A stretch of DNA of 5,735 bases, from assembly GCA_018714665.1 (NCBI GenBank), contig DVNA01000184.1, positions 1-5,735 on the forward strand. Reading direction: 5' to 3'. A model generated the notes under the pieces. It was not told the DNA's origin. It searched no databases and saw only the letters and a program-made list of their open reading frames with translations. A program made the position numbers and the translations under genes. This document shows, piece after piece, positions 1 to 5,643 of the stretch. Every line of letters starts with the position of its first letter. The stretch's first letter is position 1. The stretch comes from Candidatus Gallibacteroides avistercoris (GTDB lineage Bacteria; Bacteroidota; Bacteroidia; Bacteroidales; CHK158-818).

Positions 1-2135
1 TCCCCGACCGGTTGCCCGAAGTAAACGGAAGCGCCCCCAAAATCAACCTGAAAAACTGCATTGCCGCCGTCCCCGAGCTGCAACAGGCCTGCGACTCGCC
101 CGACGTACTGATACGCGACACCATGAAATATGCCCAGATGCTCGAAGGCAACGTCCGGGGGACAGGCGTACACGCCTGCGGTGTCATCATCGGGCGCGAC
201 GACATCACCGACTGGGTACCCGTCAGTACGGCCGACGACAAAGAGACCGGCGAGAAGATGCTCGTTACCCAGTACGAAGGCTCGGTCATCGAAGACACCG
301 GGCTGATCAAGATGGACTTCTTAGGATTAAAAACCCTGTCGATCATCAAAGAGGCCCTCGAAAACATCCGCCAAACCACCGGAGAAGAGATAGACATCGA
401 CAACATCTCCATCCAGGACCCGAAAACCTACCAGCTATACAGCGAAGGACGCACCACCGGGACCTTCCAGTTTGAATCGGCCGGGATGCAGAAATACCTG
501 CGCGAGCTGCAACCCTCCACCTTCGAAGACCTCATTGCCATGAACGCCCTCTACCGTCCGGGCCCCATGGCCTACATCCCCCAGTTCATTGCCCGCAAAC
601 ACGGCCGGGAACCCATCACCTACGACATCCCCGAGATGGAGACATACCTCAAAGACACCTACGGCATTACCGTATACCAAGAACAGGTCATGTTGCTCTC
701 GCGGTTGCTGGGAGGCTTTACCCGGGGCGAATCAGATGCCCTGCGCAAGGCCATGGGGAAAAAGATACGGGCCAAACTGGACGAAATGAAACCCAAATTC
801 ATCAACGGAGCCATCGAAAAAGGGCATAAAAAAGAGACCCTCGAAAAGATATGGTCCGACTGGGAAGACTTTGCCAAATACGCCTTCAACAAATCGCACG
901 CCACCTGCTACTCCTGGGTAGCCTACCAGACGGCCTATCTCAAAGCCAACTACCCCTCCGAATACATGGCCGCGGTATTGAGCCGGAACATCTCCAACAT
1001 CACCGAAATCACCAAATTCATGGACGAATGTAAAGCCATGAAGATTCAGGTACTGGGTCCCGACATCAACGAAAGCCACCTGAAATTCTCCGTCAACAAA
1101 AACAAAGACATCCGTTTCGGGTTAGGTGCCATCAAAGGAGTAGGCGAGGCCGCCGTACAGAGCATCATCCAAGAGCGTCAGAACCACGGCCCGTACAAGG
1201 ACATATTCGACTTCGTAGAGCGGGTAAACCTGTCGGCCTGCAACAAGAAAAACATCGAGTCGCTGGCCATTGCCGGAGCCTTCGACGTTTTCGGCAACAT
1301 ACGGCGCGAGCAGTTCTTTGCCGAGAACAGCAAAGGAGAATCCTTCCTGGACATCCTGGTGCGGTACGGCAACAAACACCAATTGGACAAAGCCGCCCAG
1401 ACCAACTCCCTCTTCGGCGACAGCGTCGAAATAGCCATCGCCAAGCCCGAAATACCCTCGGCCCCCAACTGGACAGACCTCGAACGCCTGGACAAAGAAC
1501 GAGAAGTAGTAGGCATCTACCTCTCGGCACACCCCCTGGACGAATACGCCATCGCCCTGGAATACGGCTGCAACACCCGCATGACCGAAATGAACGACAA
1601 AACCTCGCTGATAGGACGGGACATCGTCATCGGCGGCATCGTAACCGGCTTCCGCGAAGGGATGGGTAAAAACGGGCGGCCTTACGGATTCCTGAAAATG
1701 GAAGACTACTCCGGTACAGCCGAAATCGCCCTCTTCGGCGAAGACTTTATCAACTACCGCAAATACGGATACAACGGGATGTACCTCCTTATCAAAGGAA
1801 AGTTCCAGCCCCGGCGGTTCAACGAAAAAGAGTTCGACTTTAAGATAACCTCCATCGATATGCTCCCCGACGTCAAAGACAAGCTCATCGACAACATCAC
1901 CATCTCGCTGCCCCTGTCCAACATACACGCCGGGACCATCGACTCCCTGCAAACCTTCCTGACCCATCGGGAAACATCCAAGACAAAACTCTACTTTGAA
2001 GTTTACGACGATCAGGAAAAATTCAAGGTCAATCTCTTTTCCCGGCCTTACCGCATAGACGTAGGAAAAGAGCTGATCGAGTACCTCAAAGAAAACGACG
2101 ATCTCGACTTTAAAATAAACACCCAATATAATTGA
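1..2135 (+). CDS. dnaE: DNA polymerase III alpha subunit (replicative polymerase), 3' part, cut at the left edge
   Basis: This is the catalytic subunit of the replicative polymerase, which extends DNA at the fork with the sliding clamp. The open frame runs in from the left edge (codons from position 3 read P-D-R-L-P-E-V-N-G), so the TTG at 12 is an internal Leu and not a start. About 710 residues remain; the PHP domain and the first two palm aspartates lie outside the window. Counting residues from position 12, MDFLGLKTL at 101-109 carries the third palm Asp (codon 315-317, equivalent to E. coli D555). YRPGPM at 181-186 and AFNKSHA at 291-297 are hallmark C-family polymerase motifs. A helix-hairpin-helix stretch with GAIKGVGEAA lies at about 366-390. 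QTNSLF at 463-468 sits where the beta-clamp-binding motif is expected, and an OB-fold spans about 537-615. The frame is intact to TGA at 2133-2135. The gene is richer in G+C than the genes downstream. Identification is secure; the Bacteroidales look is a judgement from memory. Confidence 0.97.
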   Translation, partial: PDRLPEVNGSAPKINLKNCIAAVPELQQACDSPDVLIRDTMKYAQMLEGNVRGTGVHACGVIIGRDDITDWVPVSTADDKETGEKMLVTQYEGSVIEDTGLIKMDFLGLKTLSIIKEALENIRQTTGEEIDIDNISIQDPKTYQLYSEGRTTGTFQFESAGMQKYLRELQPSTFEDLIAMNALYRPGPMAYIPQFIARKHGREPITYDIPEMETYLKDTYGITVYQEQVMLLSRLLGGFTRGESDALRKAMGKKIRAKLDEMKPKFINGAIEKGHKKETLEKIWSDWEDFAKYAFNKSHATCYSWVAYQTAYLKANYPSEYMAAVLSRNISNITEITKFMDECKAMKIQVLGPDINESHLKFSVNKNKDIRFGLGAIKGVGEAAVQSIIQERQNHGPYKDIFDFVERVNLSACNKKNIESLAIAGAFDVFGNIRREQFFAENSKGESFLDILVRYGNKHQLDKAAQTNSLFGDSVEIAIAKPEIPSAPNWTDLERLDKEREVVGIYLSAHPLDEYAIALEYGCNTRMTEMNDKTSLIGRDIVIGGIVTGFREGMGKNGRPYGFLKMEDYSGTAEIALFGEDFINYRKYGYNGMYLLIKGKFQPRRFNEKEFDFKITSIDMLPDVKDKLIDNITISLPLSNIHAGTIDSLQTFLTHRETSKTKLYFEVYDDQEKFKVNLFSRPYRIDVGKELIEYLKENDDLDFKINTQYN

Positions 2136-2161
2136 CCATAAATACGAAATTACTACCTTTG
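2132..2161 (+). promoter_or_regulatory. Bacteroidota-type housekeeping promoter for trxA-DUF805
   Basis: TTG at 2132-2134 and TACCTTTG at 2154-2161 are separated by 19 bases. This is an exact match to the -7 consensus TAnnTTTG, with a -33 TTG at a spacing suitable for the Bacteroidota primary sigma factor. The -33 TTG overlaps the dnaE stop codon (TGA at 2133-2135), so the next unit has its own promoter despite a short gap. Transcription would begin around 2167-2170, giving a leader of roughly 20 bases before the trxA ATG. The leader is A/T-rich with no Shine-Dalgarno sequence, as is usual in this phylum. Confidence 0.82.
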
Positions 2162-2189
2162 TCTCAACAAATTTTAAAACTTAATTCTC

Positions 2190-2504
2190 ATGGCATTAGA
2201 AATTACCGACAAAAACGCGCCAGAATTAATCGCGTCAGGAAAACCGGTTGTTATTGATTTATGGGCTCCGTGGTGCGGCCCGTGCAGAATGATCGCACCC
2301 CTTATTGAAGAACTCGCCGCCGAGTACGAAGGACGCGTAATCATTGGCAAATACAATGTCGATGAAGAAGCAGACCTGAGTACCGAATACAGCGTACGCA
2401 ACATCCCCACCATCCTCTTCTTCAAAAATGGCAAACTGGTGGACAAACAAGTCGGGGCATCCCCCAAAACAACCTTGGAAGATAGAGTAAAAGCATTACT
2501 ATAA
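2190..2504 (+). CDS. trxA: thioredoxin
   Basis: This 104-residue cytoplasmic thiol-disulfide oxidoreductase reduces protein disulfides and is itself recharged by thioredoxin reductase. The length is that of a standard single-domain thioredoxin. The active site WCGPC is at residues 28-32, with the buried Asp at 23 and the preceding W25-A-P segment. The cis-proline loop N-I-P-T is at 71-74, with cis-Pro73. The G-K at 81-82 and G89 in the C-terminal strands also fit. There is no signal peptide or extra domain, so it is not an exported TlpA/ResA-type protein. The ATG at 2190 gives a normal thioredoxin N-terminus and lies just behind a clear promoter. A DUF805 membrane protein gene follows after 13 bases and is probably co-transcribed. 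Bacteroidota often carry several thioredoxins, so the symbol rests on family and not on proof of orthology. Confidence 0.95.
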   Translation: MALEITDKNAPELIASGKPVVIDLWAPWCGPCRMIAPLIEELAAEYEGRVIIGKYNVDEEADLSTEYSVRNIPTILFFKNGKLVDKQVGASPKTTLEDRVKALL

Positions 2505-2517
2505 AAACAGACATACC

Positions 2518-2898
2518 ATGAACAAATATTTCTTTTCCATCTACAAAAACCACTATTGCGATTTCAAAGGAAGAGCCAGACGTAAAGAGTACTGGATGTT
2601 TACCTTGTGGATTATCATCGTGGCCATCATCGCCGCCATCATAGATGTGGCCTTAGGTTTTCCCGAAGGAGGGCCTTTTGTACTGATTCTGTCTCTGGTT
2701 TCGATTTTGCCCAGTTTAGGACTGACCGTTCGCCGTTTACACGACATAAACTATTCCGGATGGTGGTATTTCATCAACTTCATCCCCCTTATCGGCGGTC
2801 TTATCCTACTCTTTCTGACCATCAAGAAAGGAGACAAAGGCCCCAATCAATATGGGCCGGACCCCAAAGCCGACGAAACCGTTCCACAAGCAGAATAA
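2518..2898 (+). CDS. DUF805 family inner-membrane protein
   Basis: This 126-residue integral membrane protein belongs to the DUF805 (YhaH/YhaI-like) family, whose molecular function is unknown. The family signature is complete. The N-terminal F-K-G-R-A-R-R-K-E-Y-W is at residues 16-26, the central L-P-S-L-G-L-T-V-R-R-L-H-D at 64-76, then S-G-W-W at 80-83, and a C-terminal G-x3-P-N-x-Y-G-P-D-P at 105-116. Three hydrophobic segments lie at about 27-47, 53-71 and 84-102. The hydrophilic tail after 103 is charged and probably cytoplasmic. The ATG at 2518 lies 13 bases after the trxA stop with no promoter between, so it is likely the second gene of the trxA transcript. A strong terminator follows 18 bases after its stop. 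The link to thioredoxin may be merely positional; nothing in the protein (one Cys, residue 14) suggests a redox role. Confidence 0.92.
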   Translation: MNKYFFSIYKNHYCDFKGRARRKEYWMFTLWIIIVAIIAAIIDVALGFPEGGPFVLILSLVSILPSLGLTVRRLHDINYSGWWYFINFIPLIGGLILLFLTIKKGDKGPNQYGPDPKADETVPQAE

Positions 2899-2916
2899 GA
2901 AATAAGAAAAAAACAT

Positions 2917-2954
2917 AAAAAAGCGGTTACCCTTCAAGGATAACCGCTTTTTTT
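2917..2954 (+). terminator. intrinsic terminator of the trxA-DUF805 unit
   Basis: AAGCGGTTA (2921-2929) pairs perfectly with TAACCGCTT (2941-2949). Inside the stem a C.A mismatch is followed by CC/GG pairing and a small TTCAA loop. A run of seven T (2948-2954) follows on the plus strand. An A run on the left (2917-2922) extends the pairing and gives a U tract on the opposite strand, so it could also stop minus-strand transcription. It lies 18 bases past the DUF805 stop codon. Confidence 0.9.
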
Positions 2955-3174
2955 CGCCCAATACAGCTATCACCAACATCCCGGCCTCCCCATAAATTCC
3001 TTCTCACCTCCCAAAGCACATCCCCTACCACCAGAAAGAGCCAGACAAGAATACCTGTTACATGAAACCCTCCTGGAAAAATCGAGTCCAAAAGCAAGCG
3101 GTCAAAAACAACACACAAAAGAAACAGCCACAATCATAGAAAAAGAAAAAAATCTCATCTTTTTTTATTTTCTT
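2955..3174. other. non-coding stretch, G-poor and C-rich on the plus strand
   Basis: No convincing gene lies here. From about 2955 to 3138 the plus strand is roughly 35% C but only about 12% G, a strong strand asymmetry unlike any flanking gene. A 68-codon minus-strand frame crosses it, but it needs a TTG start and runs into the stem of the neighbouring terminator, so it is not called. From 3138 to 3175 there is an A run followed by a T run (seven T at 3160-3166) that could form a weak A/T hairpin or act as an upstream element for the promoter just downstream. I see no RNA gene, repeat array or mobile-element end. Confidence 0.6.
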
Positions 3175-3203
3175 TGTAACAAATCATAATATTTACTTGT
3201 CTA
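3175..3203 (+). promoter_or_regulatory. candidate ECF-sigma promoter (probably autoregulatory) for the sigma operon
   Basis: TGTAAC at 3175-3180 and TGTCTA at 3198-3203 are separated by 17 bases. This resembles ECF promoters in general, which have an AAC-containing -35 and a CGTC-like -10 about 16-17 bases apart; here the first base of the -10 core is T and not C. A- and T-rich tracts lie just upstream. No TAnnTTTG housekeeping element is present between here and the first gene; the nearest is TTTCTTTG at 3169-3176, with one mismatch and no -33 TTG. Transcription would start near 3210, leaving an unusually long leader of about 140 bases. That this operon's own sigma factor reads it is inference. 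Confidence 0.5.
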
Positions 3204-3352
3204 TTTTAATGAACGCACACTCAACATATAGCAAAAAGAGAGAACAGAGGCAAATAAAAACGACGTCCTCAAAGCTCACTATACCAAAAAGAAACCTATT
3301 TATTCCATAAAAGCAAACGATAAACGTAGTATAAACACTAGATGAAACAACC

Positions 3353-3817
3353 ATGACAAAGAAACTTATATCAACCATCTTCATGTTGCTCTCCATCCAA
3401 ATGTCGTGGGCAGACGACGCCAAACAAATATTTGCAGAATTTAAAGATGCCAAAAACGCCGAATACGTATCCATCCCCCGCCAATCGATAGAAGAGCTGA
3501 ATGCCGATGTATTCAACAACCAAACCCTGGCCGAAAAAACCAATTCGATAAACACTCTTAACTTGGAGGATTGTAGCAATAAAATAAAAAAACGCTTCAT
3601 AAAACGCATCGACAAACTAACTCCCGACACATATGAGGCACTGATGCTCATTCAGAAAGAAAACAACAAGAGGAAGTTATTGATTCGAAAGGAAGGAACA
3701 TCCATAAAAGAAGTACTCTTTATATTTAATCATATACTCATACAATATACCGGAGATTTCGAAGAAAGCGACATCATACCATTGACACAGGAAGAAACGA
3801 TAAAGAAATATGATTGA
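3353..3817 (+). CDS. secreted DUF4252-like protein, divergent copy, first gene of the ECF operon
   Basis: This is a 154-residue exported protein of unknown function. Residues 1-20 form a Sec signal peptide: K3-K4, a hydrophobic core, then S-W-A before a predicted cut at Asp21. There is no lipobox Cys, so the product should be periplasmic and soluble. The mature part aligns by eye with the DUF4252 protein at the other end of the operon. Shared elements are an early I-F-x-E-F/I-F-K-K-F segment, a Y-V-S-I/Y-I-S-K strand, a central L-x-L-x-D-C helix region, the I-Q-K-E-N-N/I-K-E-N-N step, and a final strand-rich part. It is shorter and more degenerate than that copy, so the family call is moderate. 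The ATG at 3353 is preceded by A-rich sequence. Its stop (3815-3817) lies inside the start of the sigma gene, an 8-base overlap that suggests translational coupling. The gene is A/T-rich compared with dnaE. Confidence 0.75.
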   Translation: MTKKLISTIFMLLSIQMSWADDAKQIFAEFKDAKNAEYVSIPRQSIEELNADVFNNQTLAEKTNSINTLNLEDCSNKIKKRFIKRIDKLTPDTYEALMLIQKENNKRKLLIRKEGTSIKEVLFIFNHILIQYTGDFEESDIIPLTQEETIKKYD

Positions 3818-4340
3818 GGCAGACGAATTCAGAGAAAAATTCCTGCCTTTACATCCCTGCCTGTACCGAACGGCCTACGTCCTGTTGGGCAATGCGCAAG
3901 ACGCAGAAGACATGGTGCAGGAAGCCTATTTGAAATTGTGGAACAAGCGAAACGAACTTGAAATCAGGGCAAGCAACAAGGCCTACTGCATCACGCTGGT
4001 GCGTAACCTCTGCTTTAACCTGATGCAGACCCGGCAATACCAGTCGGAGGAGTCCTTACCCGAATACTTCGATCCCTGTTCAGACGAAAACATCGAACAG
4101 AAGGCCGAAGCATCTGACGAAGAGGCCCTCCTGAAACAACTGATAGACCATCTGCCAACCTTGCAAAAAGAGGTACTCTGGCTACGCGACATCAACGGAT
4201 GTTCGTTCGAAGAAATAGAACAAGCCACCGGATTGACACCGGTCAATATTCGAGTCATCCTGTCGAGGACACGTAAAAAAATAAGAGAAAGATTCAATGA
4301 CATAACCCAAACAGATAATGGAAATAAAACAGATCGTTGA
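3810..4340 (+). CDS. ECF-family RNA polymerase sigma factor
   Basis: This 176-residue alternative sigma factor directs RNA polymerase to a specific promoter set. Region 2 spans about residues 10-78 and includes D-A-E-D-M-V-Q-E-A-Y-L-K-L-W (31-44), the region 2.2 helix that contacts core polymerase. An acidic linker follows at about 79-105. Region 4 spans about 106-162, with L-P-x-L-Q-K-E-V at 115-122 and a helix-turn-helix around C131-S-F-E-E-I-E-Q-A-T-G to R153-T-R-K-K (131-157), which would read the -35 element. Region 3 is absent and there is no C-terminal sensory extension, as in ordinary ECF factors. The ATG at 3810 overlaps the upstream gene by 8 bases, and the 3' end overlaps the next gene by 23 bases, a probable membrane partner. 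Which genes it controls is unknown; a candidate promoter for it lies upstream of this same operon. Confidence 0.94.
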   Translation: MIEADEFREKFLPLHPCLYRTAYVLLGNAQDAEDMVQEAYLKLWNKRNELEIRASNKAYCITLVRNLCFNLMQTRQYQSEESLPEYFDPCSDENIEQKAEASDEEALLKQLIDHLPTLQKEVLWLRDINGCSFEEIEQATGLTPVNIRVILSRTRKKIRERFNDITQTDNGNKTDR

Positions 4341-4851
4341 GCTATTAGACAAATATTACGGCGGAAAGACAACCCTTGAAGAAGAAAGAGAATTAAAACA
4401 TTTTTTTCAACAAGACAATGTCCCTTCCGAATTGCAGGCCGACAGAAAACTCTTTCTGCTCTATACCGGACTGGCTCAGCAGCCGATCTCCCTACCTCCG
4501 GAATTAGAGAAACGGCTGTCTGCCAACATCGACCAGTGGGAAAAAGAAAATCAACCCACACGCCGTCGGCTGCTACCTCCATCCATAAAACGCTGGAGCA
4601 TCGGCATTGCAGCATGCTTACTGATAGGAATAGGCATAGGTTACTACCAGCACAAAATAGAACTGGAACCGACCGATACCTTCGACGATCCGGCTTTGGC
4701 CTATCAGGAAACACAACGTACCCTGCAACACTTTGCTATTGCCTTCCAAAAAGGAGAGGAACAGGTGGTCAAGGTCGAAGAAACGGTACACAAGGTACAA
4801 CAAGCGTTAGAAAATATTACCACCCTGTCCAATAAAAAACAACAAAAATAA
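4318..4851 (+). CDS. single-pass membrane protein, probable anti-sigma factor for the adjacent ECF factor
   Basis: This 177-residue protein has three parts. The cytoplasmic N-terminus (1-92) has L-L-D-K-Y-Y-G-G-K-T-T-L-E-E-E (9-23), the Y-x-G-x-T-T-x-E-E-E pattern seen in Bacteroidota proteins encoded next to ECF factors. One transmembrane segment lies at about 93-110, preceded by basic residues (R82-R83-R84, K91-R92), which places the N-terminus inside. The roughly 67-residue periplasmic tail is rich in E, Q and K; residues about 125-170 look helical and possibly coiled-coil. The H-x3-C-x2-C zinc motif of ZAS anti-sigma factors is absent, and there is no FecR domain. The ATG at 4318 starts 23 bases before the sigma gene ends, which suggests coupled synthesis. 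The inferred role is sequestering the sigma factor until an envelope signal arrives. It has no firm family name I can vouch for; evidence for anti-sigma activity is topology and position. Confidence 0.72.
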   Translation: MEIKQIVELLDKYYGGKTTLEEERELKHFFQQDNVPSELQADRKLFLLYTGLAQQPISLPPELEKRLSANIDQWEKENQPTRRRLLPPSIKRWSIGIAACLLIGIGIGYYQHKIELEPTDTFDDPALAYQETQRTLQHFAIAFQKGEEQVVKVEETVHKVQQALENITTLSNKKQQK

Positions 4852-4856
4852 AAAAT

Positions 4857-5348
4857 ATGAAAAGACTTCTATTAACTCTGATAACAGCTCTGCTGATGAG
4901 CAGCACCACGTGGGCACAAGAAGAGATATTCAAAAAATTTGCCGACCACGAAGGGGTAACTACTATTTACATATCCAAGAAAATGCTCAATATGATAACC
5001 GATTACAGTAAAAGTTTAGGTTTCTTCGGTAACGGCAACATCTATATCAACAACATCGATATCAATAACCTTATAGAGAAGATTAATGGTATGCAAAGCT
5101 TATCATGTACAAATAAAAACGTCATAGACGAGATACGCAAAACAACCGCAGATTACTTCAAGAAAGACGACAAGTATGAGCTCCTGACGAGTATCAAAGA
5201 AAACAACGAACAAATCTCCGTCTATATGAAAGAAGAAAAAAAAGAAACCCTATATATCTTTCTGTCCGACAAACCTGATGAATTTACCTTTGTCCTGCTC
5301 AAAGGCAAAATTACACGGGAAGAGTTGCAAAACTCCCTTGAACATTGA
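4857..5348 (+). CDS. secreted DUF4252 domain protein, last gene of the ECF operon
   Basis: This is a 163-residue exported protein of unknown function with the DUF4252 pattern. Residues 1-20 are a signal peptide (K2-R3, a Leu-rich core, T-W-A before Gln21) with no lipobox Cys, so a periplasmic product is expected. The mature protein begins E-E-I-F-K-K-F-A-D-H-E-G-V-T-T-I-Y-I-S-K (22-41), the usual opening of this family. It continues with an Asn/Ile-rich middle (about 58-75), a central L-S-C-T-N-K-N helix region, and a C-terminal strand-rich part ending F-T-F-V-L-L-K-G-K-I-T-R-E-E-L. The ATG is 5 bases after the preceding stop, with an A-rich leader and no separate promoter. It shares signal-peptide length and overall plan with the first gene of the operon, so the two look like diverged paralogues flanking the sigma and membrane-protein genes. 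A strong hairpin follows 46 bases after the stop. Confidence 0.88.
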   Translation: MKRLLLTLITALLMSSTTWAQEEIFKKFADHEGVTTIYISKKMLNMITDYSKSLGFFGNGNIYINNIDINNLIEKINGMQSLSCTNKNVIDEIRKTTADYFKKDDKYELLTSIKENNEQISVYMKEEKKETLYIFLSDKPDEFTFVLLKGKITREELQNSLEH

Positions 5349-5394
5349 TCTATTTCCCATAAAAATCCCCCAACAGAAATAAGTCATATAGAAC

Positions 5395-5439
5395 AACGGA
5401 GTCAGTAAAGGCAATATTTTATCCTTTACTGACTCCGTT
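5395..5439. terminator. long hairpin terminator ending the ECF/DUF4252 operon
   Basis: A perfect 17-bp inverted repeat (AACGGAGTCAGTAAAGG at 5395-5411 and its complement at 5423-5439) encloses an 11-base A/T-rich loop. The plus-strand tail is CTAATTTATAT, only moderately U-rich, so it is a less canonical terminator than the one at 2917-2954. Sitting between convergent transcription units, it could also stop or stabilise transcripts from the minus strand. Confidence 0.75.
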
Positions 5440-5603
5440 CTAATTTATATCCACGACATCATAGGAGATATTCCATTTTAAATTTCCCGCTTGTGGGGAG
5501 AGGGGTGGTCCTGCCACTGGGCTCAGGCCGTTCCCCGACCTTTTTTCCGATCTCCTATCCCTGGTTCGGTAAGCAGGGGCGGACGGTCCGCCAACCTTTG
5601 GAA
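5440..5603. other. unassigned GC-rich structured stretch between two convergent terminators
   Basis: No gene is supported here. The core (about 5486-5592) is clearly richer in G+C than the A/T-rich flanks. It contains ATAGGAGAT (5461-5469), complementary to ATCTCCTAT (5550-5558); a CCCTG/CAGGG stem (5559-5563 with 5574-5578); and GGCGGAC/GTCCGCC (5578-5584 with 5586-5592). Short frames exist on both strands but have no recognisable family and run into the 5S gene or its terminator. I could not match it to SRP RNA, tmRNA, RNase P RNA or a tRNA by eye. It may be a small RNA, an intergenic repeat, or plain spacer. Confidence 0.5.
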
Positions 5604-5643
5604 TATAACAACAACGCCCGCAAGGGCTTCTCCTTGCGGGCGT
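5604..5643 (-). terminator. intrinsic terminator of the rRNA operon
   Basis: A 12-bp perfect stem (ACGCCCGCAAGG at 5614-5625 with 5632-5643) and a 6-base loop lie immediately after the 3' end of the 5S gene. Read on the minus strand it is followed by TGTTGTTAT, a U-rich tail at 5604-5613. On the plus strand no T run follows, so it acts for the minus strand. Confidence 0.87.

Noticed and set aside
12..14. TTG as the start codon of the DnaE frame
   Set aside because: The frame is open further upstream to the window edge, and the residues there continue typical DnaE sequence, so the gene is truncated by the window and does not start here.
1122..2126. A 334-codon open frame on the minus strand of dnaE
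   Set aside because: It lies wholly antisense to a conserved, intact polymerase gene. Its length follows from the codon composition of dnaE, and the product has no recognisable domain.
2927..3133. A 68-codon minus-strand frame with a hydrophobic product
   Set aside because: It needs a TTG start, has no promoter or family signature, and its 3' end runs through the stem and T run of the DUF805 terminator. The Leu/Val/Phe-rich product is what a C/A-rich plus strand gives by chance.
3209..3310. A 33-codon plus-strand frame in the leader of the sigma operon, a possible leader peptide
   Set aside because: Its ATG would lie at the very 5' end of the predicted transcript, the product is simply K/R/T-rich, and no stem-loop or codon run suggests attenuation. 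Conservation in relatives would reopen it.
3193..3651. A 152-codon minus-strand frame over the first DUF4252-like gene and its leader
   Set aside because: It is antisense to a gene with a signal peptide and operon context, and shows no family resemblance or start signals.
5486..5592. SRP RNA, tmRNA, RNase P RNA or 6S RNA in the GC-rich spacer
   Set aside because: The conserved cores I can recall (for example the GGAAGG/AGCAGC loop of SRP RNA) are absent on both strands. 6S RNA cannot be judged without a covariance search, so it is left unassigned.
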